DNA of 64,000 nt from positions 1 through 64,000 of the forward strand of contig JAIUPT010000023.1 of assembly GCA_022315425.1 (NCBI GenBank), read 5' to 3'. The position numbers were made by a program, and so were the translations under genes. The notes below the pieces were generated by a model. It made no database searches and was not told where the DNA came from. It was given only the letters and a program-made list of their open reading frames with translations. This DNA comes from Pseudevernia furfuracea (Eukaryota; Ascomycota; Lecanoromycetes; Lecanorales; Parmeliaceae). This document shows positions 20,099 to 31,299 of this stretch, piece after piece (position 1 is the stretch's first letter; each line of letters opens with the position of its first letter).

Positions 20099-20154
20099 GT
20101 TACAAAGTAATAAACAATAAGGAAATATTTCCTTATTGTTTATTACTTTGTAAC
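20099..20154. repeat. 56-nt perfect palindrome at the rns 3' end
   Basis: The centre is ggaaatatttcc and both arms (gttacaaagtaataaacaat and its complement) match without error, with no loop. Direct repeats of 'gtaa(t/c)tgggg' flank it. It sits within tens of bases of the predicted rns 3' end. Confidence 0.93.
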
Positions 20155-20159
20155 TGGGG

Positions 20160-21735
20160 GTATTATTAATATTCATTAATCCCGTGCAATTTCCACTACA
20201 CGAACCATATTTCGACTTAACACCAATCAAAGTCACGCATACGAAGACATCATGCCTAAGTTATTAGACCAAATCGCCTAAATTAAAAATAAACACTAGC
20301 CGAACTTATTGCACATACTCCTTTCGGCGCCTGACGAGTGGTTAGTACCTATCTGAGATTAGATTCACCGTGCCGTACTTATACACGATTACTAGTAATT
20401 CCTATTTCACGCAGTCGAGTTACAGACTACAATCCATTGTTATTGTATATCCAGTTTTGGGGGATTAGCTCAATTTTGCAATTTCACACCCTTTTGTAAG
20501 GCTTATGTGGCACGTCTATAGCCCACAATATTTAGGCCATGATGACTTGTCTTAGTCCCTGTTATCATATCCAATATAGTGGGGAACTACTCTATATAAA
20601 AATAAAGTAAGGGTTTACGTTAATTTAATGGAACTAACCAAAGTCTCGCGACATTAACTGAAGACAGCCGTGCAACGCTTGTAAATATATGATATTGCCT
20701 TTTTTTAATTTTATTAAAAAAATAATAAAATTAAAAATAAAACAATAAAAGATATAAGTATTCAAATTGTGGTAAGGTTTTTTGCGGATCATCAAATTAA
20801 ACAACATACTTCACTACTGGTTTCAGAAACGGTCTAATGATTTCAGTTCCAATGTTGCCAAATTACTCTTGAGGTGGAATGCTTACACTTTCATTTATAG
20901 AATAAACTTATTTATCTAATCTATGACATTCATCATTTTCTGCTTTGACTACTGGGGTATCTAATCCTGTTCGCTACACAAAGCCTTCGTCCCTCAACGT
21001 CAGTTATCACATAAGGGGATGCTTTCGCCTATACCTGTGCCATTATTTTTCTATTGAAAAGAGGTATGACAGAATTTCATCTCTACACCAGCAGTACTTT
21101 AATACCCCCTCATAAGTAACTCTAGTAAATTAGTCCCTTTATCTAATATGTTAGGCTTGATCTACCGTCTAGGTACCCTTTAAACCGATTAAACATGAAT
21201 AACACTAGTCTTCTACGTATTACCGCGACTGCTGGCACGTAATTTGGTCAAGACACATAGGCAGACAATGTCATTATCATAATTCTACCTAGAATTTTAT
21301 TCGACATAGTCGATCCTGCATCATTTATACAATGATGCAAGTAGCTATTGCTATACATTCCTCCAAGTTGCTGGTTCAGCCGTTAGGCTATTGACCAATA
21401 TTCCTCACTGCTGTGACAATCGTCATGGGCTTTATTCAGGCCCACTGTGGTCGATCAACCTTTCAGTTACGACTACGTGCATATAGCTAGTTAGGCTTTT
21501 AATCCTAACTACTACCACGCACGAGATACAAACTTCTAAGAGCGAAACTTAACTTTCTTTATTATTATAAGGGATCTTTCTCCTTACTCCAAGGTGGTTA
21601 CATTATCTTATACTCACCTGTACACCACTACTAGTTAAAAACTAAAACTAGTCGTTCGATTAGCATGTGTCAAGCATTTGGACAGCGTTCATTCAGAGCC
21701 ATCATCAAACTCAACTATATAAAGTAGTATATTTT
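20160..21735 (-). rRNA. rns: Small subunit ribosomal RNA
   Basis: The 5' mark is at 21683-21716 (gacagcgttcattcagagcc, then atcatcaaactc). The 530 loop is at 21215-21245 (gcgactgctggcacgtaatt). The 790-910 region is at 20945-20985 (gactactggggtatctaatc). The 1300s are at 20370-20440 (gattactagtaattcctatt). The 3' minor domain is at 20330-20360, and the 3' end near 20165-20225 includes the complement of GGTGTTAAGTCG, equivalent to GTGAAGTCG in E. coli. No intron is seen. An A+T-rich expansion lies near 20700-20760. End points are estimates. Confidence 0.93.
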
Positions 21736-23064
21736 ACCCATCGTAACGATATACTACTCTAATGTAGTGTTTTAACAAAGAGACAAATGTAAAAAATACA
21801 TTTTGGTTTTACATATTATTATGGTTTTACATATTTTACATTTGCTAGTAACGCCTCCGTCATAATTTCATTTCATCATTATACTGAGTAAATAGAAATA
21901 CAAACTTGAACTCGATAATTTATTCGCTATTATACCCATCAATAAAGATAAATTATACTTGATATTAGATAAGACATTTTTGAATTGATTTGCTAAAACA
22001 TATTGATATATAAAGTCTGAGAGTGAAACTTTAGTGATTTTAATCTAAAAAAAAAACCAATAAATGATTTATTAAAGAAAATAAACCCTGTATAGTTAGT
22101 AGATATCTCAATTTAGTGGTATGTTTTATAGCTACTACCTAATTTTGTTTTGCGAAGCAATTGCGAAGCAAGATAATAAAGGAAAAACTTTTCACATTTA
22201 TATTATTAAGCAGAATTGGAGGGAGTGCTAGATATTTATAGAAACGTATGGTTATTTGACTTGTTTCAGGTTCGAACTGAATTATTAGTAATTTTCTTTT
22301 CCTCATCAAAAAGATGAGGAGAAGAAAAACAAATATGAAACTACTTGTATTATCAATAGATCCTTCGCAACACAAATCTGTTTAACTGGATACAAATAAG
22401 CCGGTTCCTGTTATTGTCTGTGAGTCTAAATGAAGGCTAGGTTTAGGATTGACATTTAATGGCTATACTAAACTGGACAAAATTAATTTTGTCACATATA
22501 TAAAATATAGCTTTTATTTTCTGCTAAGTACCAATACTTTCATACCTGCATGAATTTGCATAAAATGTAAATTTATGCAATAAACGTATGCATAAACCTA
22601 ATAAGCTTTGGACTTCCCTACGCTATTTACTTAAAAGTAGCATTAAACAATGTGTATCACAGCACTAATCATTTTATGAGTAATTTTATAATAAAAAAAA
22701 TTATATATACACAACCTATGAATATGTGCATAAGTACTGAATTAAAAAATATATTATATAACTGTGATGCTGATGCATCTTCTTTTCATGATGCCTCTGA
22801 TGCTTCTGATGCTTCTGATGCTTCTGATGCTTCGCAAGAAGCATCAGAAGCATCAAGCAATGAAAAGAGAATCGCAAGACAAATTGAAAACAGTAAAGTC
22901 TGCATCAGTAACATGACTTTTTTGTTTTTCTTTTCTTCTTTTTCTTCTCATTTTCTCTTCTTTTTGATGAGGAGAAGAAAATTAAAATTAAAATTAAAAT
23001 TAAAAATAAAAAGAAAAATATACATAATTAAATAAAACAAGTAGGGTTACTGCGTTAGCAGTAA
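21736..23064. other. Non-coding region between rns and atp8 with hairpin repeats
   Basis: I see no gene. Short frames here run over low-complexity sequence. Notable items are a GAAGCAATTGCGAAGCA element near 22155, a 'cctcatcaaaaagatgagg' hairpin near 22300, an A+T-rich stretch with 'ataaacgtatgcataaacc' near 22580, and the large GATGCTTCT hairpin at 22771-22862. Confidence 0.6.
22771..22862. repeat. (GATGCTTCT)n hairpin cluster
   Basis: Tandem GATGCTTCT units are followed by gcttcgcaagaagcatcaga and more inverted copies, giving a long stem. It is the same family as 13930-14040. Confidence 0.88.
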
Positions 23065-23211
23065 CTATAATTTAGTTATAAGAACACGTGTATTAAATAA
23101 ACGTACAAACCTTGGTAAAATGTATTTTGAAAAGATGTATATCATTACTATAAGTAAAATAAAGGCAAAAGTTATTTGATTTAAGAAATAAAAAGGTACT
23201 AGCTGCGGCAT
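23065..23211 (-). CDS. atp8: ATP synthase subunit 8
   Basis: A 48-residue membrane subunit of the F0 sector. The ATG is at 23209-23211 and the sequence MPQLVPFYFLNQITFAFILL with IFSKYILPRFVRLFNTRVLI matches fungal ATP8 along its length. It ends TKL at TAG 23065. Here it lies 3' of atp6 with an unknown ORF between, instead of the usual atp8-atp6 order. A 71-bp leader starting 16 bp upstream is duplicated before two other ORFs. Confidence 0.95.
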   Translation of the reverse strand: MPQLVPFYFLNQITFAFILLIVMIYIFSKYILPRFVRLFNTRVLITKL

Positions 23212-23226
23212 ATCATTATAATACTA

Positions 23227-23297
23227 TTAAATGTTGGTGCTATCAATCCTAATATATGCATCGTAACCTAATTAAAGATAAAAAGGTCAAGGTATAA
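23227..23297 (-). repeat. Shared 5' leader element, copy 1 (before atp8)
   Basis: The minus strand reads ATCTTTAATTAGGTTACGAT, then GCATATATTAGGATTGATAG and CACCAACATTTAA. Near-identical copies precede ORFs at 57608-57680 and 59044-59114, always on the minus strand and ending within about 20 nt of an ATG. It may hold a promoter or mRNA 5' processing/ribosome-entry signal, or may only mark duplication of the atp8 upstream region. Confidence 0.8.
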
Positions 23298-23569
23298 AAA
23301 ACACAATTGTCATTGTGTGATAACTCACTATCATATAGATATACTTCTAGACTGTTTTCACTATGAATTTTAGTTTTAGTTTTAATTTTAGTTTTACTAG
23401 ATAGCATTTTTTTTTTAGCTCAAGAAAGCAGGAAGGTAAAAGGGGCTGACAATTTTTTGACAGTATAAGCTGGCTAATAATATGTTTTTTGTGTCTCACT
23501 TAAATGAAAACTATGCAAATGACTACGCTCCATAGGAGCCAACTGTCACCTTTTTATTTGGTTAGGTTA

Positions 23570-24046
23570 TTAAAAAAAAAGCACCCTAGGTTTTACAGGA
23601 CTATAAGTACAGGCATCATATCCTAAATCAGACGGTCAAAGGTATAAAGTAACATTAACTCTTTTTGGAGTCTTACCTGTTGAATGTATAGTTTTACTTA
23701 TTAGATATGAAAGCTTTTGTATTTCATACTTGCTATAAAAAAATTCAAAACTTTGAGTTTCGCCTTTAGATTAGTTTATACCATTACTATAAACTAGTAT
23801 AACACCTGTATAAGCTAGATTTGGAATTACATGAGGAGGACTTAATTGTTCTAAAACAAAGTGATCGTTTGTAGCTTTTACACCTGAGATATCTAAATAT
23901 ATAGTATAATTACTAAATTTATTTAGTAAAGCGAAATAGGCTTCTTTTTGATGAATATATGTGCGATATGAGATCTTATTACTATATACAGATTTGATAA
24001 AAGGAATAATAATAAAGGTGTTTTTTTTTAGATACATTAACATCAC
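23570..24046 (-). CDS. Unknown ORF between atp6 and atp8, with an internal TAA
   Basis: Not recognised. The 91-codon ORF from ATG 24046 (MMLMYLKKNTFIIIPFIKSV) runs through KFSNYTIYLDISGVKATNDH and HVIPNLAYTGVILVYSNGIN to a TAA at 23771-23773. The same phase stays open for another 66 codons (GETQSFEFFYSKYEIQKLSY, LYLWPSDLGYDACTYSPV) to TAA at 23570. The single stop suggests a nonsense mutation in a roughly 158-residue protein. It follows atp6 by about 40 nt, so it is likely co-transcribed. Confidence 0.45.
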
Positions 24047-24088
24047 TATAAAGTTAAAGAAGTAAAGTAAGATTTATATAATTTCGTT

Positions 24089-24296
24089 TTAATGTAAATC
24101 TAGGGCATCTTTAACATATGAAGAAGTTAAGACTACAAACACTTGGGCTTGAATAAAGGCTATTCCCAGTTCTAAACCAGAAAATGCTATTATAAAAGCT
24201 AATGGTATTAAGCCTATAAAAAAATAGATGAATCCTGACGTCATGATATTATAAGCAAAACCACTCAAGATGTTAAGTAACATATGACCACTTAAT
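24089..24296 (-). CDS. atp6: ATP synthase subunit a (ATP6), exon 2
   Basis: Encodes the proton-channel C-terminus: SGHMLLNILSGFAYNIMTSG, FIIAFSGLELGIAFIQAQVF and VVLTSSYVKDALDLH at TAA 24089. The 3' splice site is placed after G at 24297, so GCT AAC AT joins ATT AAG T to restore A-N-I-L-S-G-H. Together with exon 1 the frame is 945 nt (314 residues), which supports the join. Confidence 0.92.
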
Positions 24297-24440
24297 CGGA
24301 ACCACAAATTTATCCTCTCATTATATAATATAAGTAACTTTTATTATGTATAAAACAACATGTAAAACTGAAGCCCTGTATAACTATAATATTTAATAAC
24401 GTTTTACCTTAAAAAGCCCATATATTCTAGTAATTTTAAA

Positions 24441-25477
24441 CTAACTTAAATAAATGTGATACGGAGCAACACCTTTAAAAGGGTTAGTTCTATTTTCTTT
24501 TAAGTATAAAGATATACTAGCTTGACGATAACCTAATGCTCTAGCTGCGGCACCTATAGAAGGGTATATTGTAGCCTCCTTAGTATCGACATTAGTAACC
24601 TCCACTTTCTTAAAAGATTTTTGAACTTTTGCCACGTTAATTAAATTTGGACTTTTCTCTTTAGAGTCGAGTAATTTAAAAGTATATCTAGCAAAAACAG
24701 GTTCATCTTGATTAAAGAAAATGTAATGTTCGATATATCTTTTATCGATACCTAAGATACGGGCAGCTGCTCTAATGGCGTGGTAAACAGTAGTATTTGT
24801 TTCCATATCAGTTACCTCAACTTTGATACTTCTAGATTGAACTGCGGACAATTTAGCTAAAGTTTCTGGAGATCTTTTAGAGGCAGCAATACGCATCTTC
24901 TCTATAGAAGCTTCTGAATGTTTTCATCCAGATCCTCGAGAAGAGCTTCCAGGAGTTTTTAAGATATTATACTCTGGAGATCAAAAAAGTGTTTTTCTCT
25001 AGATATAAGACTATAAATGTCAATATCACATATTTCTAGGATAGTAACACTAAAATTATGATAAGCGTATTTTAATAATGCAACACAAACAGGCATACTT
25101 TTTTCGTTTAGTAGTCTGTTAACATTGTAATACTCCAACAATCTACGTCTTAAATCTACGGAACTACCGACATACTTTTTACCATTTATTTTATTAGCTC
25201 ACAAATAAATTCCGGCTTTACCCTTAACATATTTAAGGATATCTAGTTTGTCTTTGTCAGCGTCAGAAAAAAGAGCTGATGCTCCGCAATCGGAAGAAGA
25301 ACCATCCTTACTTGAAGTTGAATACGCTCTTGCTTGCAGAGAGAATTTTGCCTTAGCCCTGGCAACGCCTCCCAAACAGGTAGATTGATAAAAGAAGCTA
25401 TGGTATATAACGTTATTTAAGTTAAAGCTATAGAGTAAAACAGACTTACTAATTGAATTTTTAATAATACTTCCCAT
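24441..25477 (-). pseudogene. GIY-YIG homing endonuclease in the atp6 intron, frameshifted
   Basis: The N-terminal part has KGKAGIYLWANKINGKKYVG and SSVDLRRRLLEYY, an intact GIY-YIG motif pair with the catalytic Arg region. A one-base phase change occurs near 24965-24980 at FFDLQ/SPEYNILK. The C-terminal part carries KHSEASIEKMRIAASKR (NUMOD3-like) and two NUMOD1-like repeats (VTDMETNTTVYHAIRAAARI; VTNVDTKEATIYPSIGAAAR). Length and order fit a mobile group I intron endonuclease in atp6 intron 24297-26009. It is inactive unless the frameshift is an error or programmed. Confidence 0.82.
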
Positions 25478-26009
25478 CCCCTAGCTGAGATGAAGTCTAT
25501 GCATAGGGGGGGGATAAATAAGACAAGTCGTCCACAATTCTATCCTTTCTTTAATGGTAAATAAACTTCATTTCTGATGTTTAAATTATCCTTTATTCAA
25601 AGGTGTGCTATACGAAGTGTGGCATCAACAAGATTAACTTTACTATTTATATAATAACAGAATATATAAGAATATTTAATGAGGAAAGGCTATTGTGGTA
25701 TCTTTAATATTGAATTACTTAATTTCTTTCAATAACCGGATTTCCCGGCGACTAGAGTACACCTTACAGTATTACCTTTCAATACTGAAGAACCGTCTAC
25801 TCGTTGCTCTTTTACAGAAAATGTCTGACTTAGATCCGCGATCACCCATTTCTATTACTAGAATCTCTAATGATATTACTATACCCTCAGTAATTAATGA
25901 GGCCGGATAAGAAGTTTCCGTTTTATCTTTAGTTATTAGAGCTTTAGGGCTTCCCCGGAGTTTGGCTCTTTATACACAAGAAGAATGAGGCACCTACTCT
26001 CACCTTATT

Positions 26010-26746
26010 ATGTTAGCTGCTAATCTAAGACCTAGAGAAACATTTCTTGCTAAATATGAAATAAATTCTATTAATACCAGTAAGGGTAACAGGCCTATTG
26101 GGCAACCGGCAGGTACGAATAAAGAGAAAAATTTTAGACCATGTTTCTGAAAACCTAGTATAGTTGCTCCTAATACTACGGTGAAACTAATAAAAAATGT
26201 TAAAATAAAATGTGATGTGGAGGCAAAACTGTACGGTACCATACCTATCAAATTATTTATTAGGATAAATATAAATAATGCATAGATAAAAGGAAAATAC
26301 ATTTGTCCTTTTTTTGGATTTATTTGGTTTACTACTATGCTGTGTATAGTAGCATAAATAGACTCTTGACTTATTGATCAGTTATTAGCTATTACTTTAT
26401 TATAGTTTGTAGCTAAAAGGTTTAAAACTAGAGCTATACATGCAGTTATTGTTAAATAAAGTCCAATATTAGTTAAAGAAATATGAAGGTTAGCTAAAAT
26501 GGGGGCATCTAAACTTAAAAGATTTCTTATATCAAATTGATCTAAAGGACTTTTAATAGGCCCTGGCGCTGGGCCAAAAGAAATACTTAATAAACCATCA
26601 GATTGATTGTCTTCATCAGATTGATTGTCTTCATCAGATAGATTGTCTTGCATGATGTAATATCTAAAAGTAAGTAGGGCTAATACTACGGGTATAATAT
26701 TTTGTCTCAATGTAGAATGTGTAATAGGTGTAAGAAAGCTTTTCAT
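26010..26746 (-). CDS. atp6: ATP synthase subunit a (ATP6), exon 1
   Basis: F0 subunit a, read with TGA as Trp. Conserved blocks are SPLDQFDIRNLLSLDAPILA, WSISQESIYATIHSIVVNQI, MYFPFIYALFIFILINNLIG and EFISYLARNVSLGLRLAAN. The open frame starts at ATG 26746 (MKSFLTPITHS). It contains an extra N-terminal segment of about 55 residues with tandem acidic repeats (DNLSDEDNQSDEDNQSDG) before the canonical region, which is unusual; the mature start may be downstream. The intron begins after AACAT at 26010. Confidence 0.93.
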
Positions 26747-26891
26747 CTAGATGTATATTAGTAATAACATTAATTAATATATAAGGGAATAAATTACAGA
26801 TAAAGAATAGAATGTTAGGTACTATTCGATTATAGGTTATGAACATATGACTTTAACTTAAATGCAAAGATTAGAGGACATATAAATTAGT

Positions 26892-27040
26892 TTATTTATC
26901 ACTAATTGTGTCATTGCTTGCAGCATTTACCTCTTTTGATACATGTGTACTAGCACATGTATCTGAATAAGTATTTGCTTTAGATTCTTTTTTTTTATTT
27001 CTACTTTAATAAGCTTATCTTCATAATACGTTTTAGACAT
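26892..27040 (-). other. Small ORF remnant downstream of the DNA polymerase remnant
   Basis: ATG 27040 gives MSKTYYEDKLIKVEIKKK. An A9 run then separates it from a phase reading SKANTYSDTCASTHVSKEVN and ending DTISDK. It may be one short frameshifted ORF. No family is recognised. Confidence 0.3.
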
Positions 27041-27306
27041 TTTGTCCTTAGTGTATTCGCCTAAAACCTTAATTCTCTTTATCTAACCAAACATGTTATT
27101 GTTAGATAAGGATCACTTAACAAAATAGTGCTTGTTAACAAAAACATGTAAGATGATGCTACAAAAACAACCACCACATCTAGCAAGTGGTATATATGTT
27201 GTAAGTCCTGTAACATGCAGATCATACTTAGTTTATAAATATGTCTTAAATATAAAAGCTATAGATAGTTATGCTTCGTATAGGTAAGTTTATTCATTAT
27301 AAATAA

Positions 27307-28760
27307 AAATTTAACTTTTAGCAGTTTGTTTTTGCGTATTATCTTTTGGATTTGTTTTAATACTATATACATCCTTAACAAAATCTTTAAAGACGTCTTT
27401 ACTTCTATTAAAGCTATAACCCTTAATAACCTTTATTTTATAACCATTTTGCTCAGCAAACTTTAGTTCCTCACTGAAACACCAGCCTTTTCATTTACCT
27501 AAAGGAAAAGTTAAGCCATCTTTACTCCTAACAGGTAAAAGTCCTAGATAATTACTATCAGGAGATTCTACATAACAATAATAAAACCCAAACAGATTTT
27601 CTATTGATTTATTTATACCTAGAAAACTTTCTTTATGGCATTCTGTTCCAGGTAAATCCTGTAATGCTACATATGGGTATAATGAATTAACATCATAGTA
27701 GTATATGTCCGTAGGGTCTATACACTTCTGTTATAGCCCCATAATAACCTTGTTTAATATCCCTACACATACTTGTTTTGTTAATAAGAGGTATATTATC
27801 ATTATAATATTTCCTCCTGAAAATCTTGTCTTGAGAGCTAATCCGGAAATAGTTAGGTTATCAACCATGTTAACATCATAGTCTAAAAAGACTTGTTTGT
27901 TAGCTTTAGTTATAACTTCATATAAACTACGCAAATCATTTTCTAGATACTTTTCAGTTTCTAACCTAAAAGATCAATCATTGGATACCCATTTATCATA
28001 AGCTGATTGTGTTAAACTAGGCTTGAAATAACTCTTATCAGGAGTATTACCAACGTAGAATAAGTTAGCTCGTGTAGCGAATATATAAGGGAAAATACCT
28101 TTTTGGGTTTCAACCTTGTAACTTTCGCATAAAGCGCTCAAACTGCTATTTAATAACGGCATACTATCACGAATGACCAATTTAACAGTACGAGTACCTA
28201 ATATTTTAGGCACTTTGTGACTACTTGTTGTATATATCTCCTTACTTATAGTTACACTTATTATATTATTATCCCTATGATTATAAAGAATGTGATATTT
28301 AGTATCAATGATTTCTTGTCTATCACATTTATCATTATAATCATGTAAGGCATTAATTATATATATCATAACGCCCAAGATTATGACAATAAAAAGTTGT
28401 TTTATTGTACACAAGTCTGAACAATTCATTAACTAAATTTATTATTAAGTCATTAGGAGTAACCCCCAGTTTCCATATAGTACATAATAGGTTAAAGAAC
28501 TAAATTAGTTTTAAATCCAGCAGAATAAACCTTATTTATGTCGTCTGTATCTATGAATGTTTCTAAGTCAAGGACCCCTATGTTAGGATTTTCACCCGGT
28601 ACGTATGTAACTTTAGGCTTATAAATGGCTTTTATACTAAGAATTTGCTTATAATACACAACCTTACTATTATCTATTATAAATTCAATATTACCAACCA
28701 CTCTAGATACAGTATTATCTGATAGTAATGTATCAGTTAAGTACTTATTTACAACACCGT
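27307..28760 (-). pseudogene. dpo: Type B DNA polymerase remnant of linear-plasmid type
   Basis: Pieces in order are an exonuclease-like motif NPNIGVLDLETFIDTDD (about 28600-28550), RTVKLVIRDSMPLLNSSLSA, FRLETEKYLENDLRSLYEVI, DNLTISGLALKTRF and the polymerase motif A region IYYYDVNSLYPYVALQDLP. It ends with NRSKDVFKDFVKDVYSIKTN and TAA, well before motifs B and C. At least two frame changes occur (near 27845 and 28490). This matches protein-primed DNA polymerases of fungal linear mitochondrial plasmids, here integrated and decayed. Confidence 0.88.
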
Positions 28761-28785
28761 TTAAGAAATAACTTATTTTAATAAC

Positions 28786-29092
<307 letters not shown>

Positions 29093-29227
29093 AGTAAAAT
29101 AATTATCCAAGGCTGATGATTTGCAACTAAATATAATATTCTGATGCTCCGCAACCCAATTGTGGTTCTCTTTTCTGAAGAAAAAGAAGGACTGATGCTT
29201 CGCAACAAGAAGTATTTTTCTTATCTT

Positions 29228-29680
29228 CTATAAAAGGGAAACATTAGTAGGTATGATTTCAAAACTGTATAAAATACAGGGAAGTAATATTATAAAAGCT
29301 ATTACTAATGGTAATAGTACAGTTCAGCAAAATGACATCAATTGATCATAACGTATTCTTGGAAAAGAAGCTCTTACCCAAATGAATACAAATATCATAA
29401 CACAGGCCTTAAATCCCAAGGTTAGACCATATATCATTCCTTCTATTAAGGGGTCAGAGAATAAAGTTTCATAACCATTGTCTATAATACTAAGATATAG
29501 ATATAAATCGATAGCCTTAATCAAATATAGAAGAGATGTAAAATTTAGTAAATAACCACCTAAGAAGAGTATACTTGTTAAAATACTAATAAGAACAATA
29601 CTAGCATATTCGGCTAAGAAGAAAAAAACAAATATAACTGCTGCATGTTCTGTCATAAAACCACTAACTAGCTCAGATTC
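29228..29680 (-). CDS. nad1: NADH dehydrogenase subunit 1, exon 3
   Basis: Starts E-S-E-L-V-S-G-F-M-T-E-H and contains FFFLAEYASIVLISILTSIL and FIWVRASFPRIRYDQLMSFC, then WTVLLPLVIAFIILLPCI and stop TAG 29228. The splice junction is after G at 29681. Exons 1+2+3 total 1089 nt (362 residues plus stop), which supports all three joins. Confidence 0.93.
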
Positions 29681-29701
29681 CGAACATATATTATACGTTT
29701 T

Positions 29702-30712
29702 TCACTTTAAAACGGTATATTTTTTGTAAACAAGCCCTGAATTTAGAGATTTACCTAGCGTATGCGAAGCATCGTTAGATATGCTTAAATGTTTAGCTAA
29801 CACAAGGTTGTTTTTAAACTTATAAGTTAATTTACCATCTAAGCCATAAATACCTGTAGGCTGATAATGTTTATTTTTTCTAAGACTTATTTTATTTTTG
29901 TTTTTGTTTTTGCTTAACTCATTATGTACTGTACCAAACATAAGGTTTAATGAACTAGGTTTACTTATTAGTCTAAGCGCTTCTATTGTGTGATTTATCA
30001 TGCTCTGCAACCCCCATGGGATTACGTTTGTCCTTATATTGCTCAGATATTTTAGTCCTAGCCTCTGTGTTGCAAAGCATCATGTTTGTAACCCTCAAGG
30101 CTTGTAGCCTTTTCCTAAAGTTATAAAGAGTGTTAAAGTCAAACTTGATGCTTTGCAACAAGATAACTAGTTTATAAATCAGTAAGAGCTTTACTGCTAA
30201 TAATTTTACTGATTTTCTCCCCCTTCTCATGTAGAAAAAAAAGAAAGGGAAAAACATATGAAAAGTATCCGTATACACAAAAGTTAAAGCTATGTAAACC
30301 ATAATTTAGGATTGTTTTTTTGCAATGCTACATTAGACTTTTTACCCGTTATATGCCAGACTTATATAAGTCTGGCATATAGATCTTTAGCGCTTCCAAC
30401 GTATTGCTTATTGTTTATAGTAATAACAAAACAGTAAATACCTCCTTTATGCTTTAAGACGTCACAATAAGATAATATATGATTATTATCATCTAGTTTA
30501 ATAATTTTTATAAGTATAAGTATAGGTACGGGTAAGGGTAAGGGTAAGGGTAAGGCTAAGGACGCTAAACACAAAGTAGAATGGCTTTTATGTCTTACCA
30601 TAGCATATTTACTATGTGTTTTATAAGGTAAATTTCCAGTATATATCAAGTTAAGATTTATGTTAAGATCCGTATTTTCATACAAATTCGGACTATATCT
30701 TATTAAATACAA
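29702..30712 (-). pseudogene. GIY-YIG endonuclease in nad1 intron 2, broken by an inserted palindrome
   Basis: The GIY-YIG start HKGGIYCFVITINNKQYVGS and AKDLYARL is interrupted at 30351-30379 by a perfect palindrome (tatgccagacttat / ataagtctggcata) that brings a stop. Homology resumes with H-I-T-G-K-K-S-N-V-A-L-Q. Further frame changes follow (FNTLYNF, KRNPMG in a NUMOD3 region), and the tail GIYGLDGKLTYKFKNNLVLA is NUMOD1-like. The group I core signature (AATCAGCAGGAAAC ... CTCAGAGACTA) lies at 30730-30830, close to the 5' splice site at 30856. Confidence 0.8.
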
Positions 30713-30856
30713 AAAATTGCATTAATGATTGCATGTAGTCTCTGAGGATCCTAATAGGATAATTACATTATCCGTTTGTTTCCTGCTGATTGTCCTATGT
30801 TTAGGGTTTTCCAGCAAATGGCAATCTTTAACTAGACCAAATCATTATTAGTTTAT

Positions 30857-31104
30857 AGCCTCGGCCAAATCAAATGGAGCTCTATTTGTTTCTGCTATGG
30901 ATCCTATAAGAAAAATTATAAATATAGGCAATAGTGGTACAATATATCAGATTGCTTTTTGCATTTCTGTATTAACTGTTAAGTTTAAGCTACCTGATAA
31001 TAATATAACAAGCAAAATAGCTGAGCTTAAAATCAATTCATAGCTAATTAGTTGAGCAGTACTTCTTAATGAACCTAAAAATGCATACTTAGAATTAGCT
31101 GATC
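30857..31104 (-). CDS. nad1: NADH dehydrogenase subunit 1, exon 2
   Basis: Reads S-A-N-S-K-Y-A-F-L-G-S-L-R-S, ISYELILSSAILLVILLSGS and the quinone-site region IAETNRAPFDL. A-E-A then joins E-S-E-L in exon 3. The first base pair completes TGA(W) with the last T of exon 1. P is replaced by A in PFDL(P)EA. Confidence 0.93.
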
Positions 31105-31299
31105 CAAATTTGTTATTGTATAAGCTCTTTATCTTATACTTCCATAATTCACATTATGGTTCAGACTATATCATAATCTTATATAGATTAATATTTTTAT
31201 CAAAATATACTACAAAGAATCTGTGACTATTAATTTATATACGCAATGCTTTGCAATGCTTCGCAATGCTTCGCAAGAAGTAAATAAATCTACTACATA

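Noticed and set aside
19901..20236. 111-codon minus frame with many Cys
   Set aside because: Covers the rns 3' end and two palindromes; not a gene.
22226..22300. tRNA-like T-arm (TTCAG-TTCGAAC-CTGAA)
   Set aside because: No acceptor or anticodon arm fits on either strand.
22652..23035. 127-codon plus frame with D-A-S repeats
   Set aside because: Product of the GATGCTTCT hairpin repeat and a Lys-rich tract.
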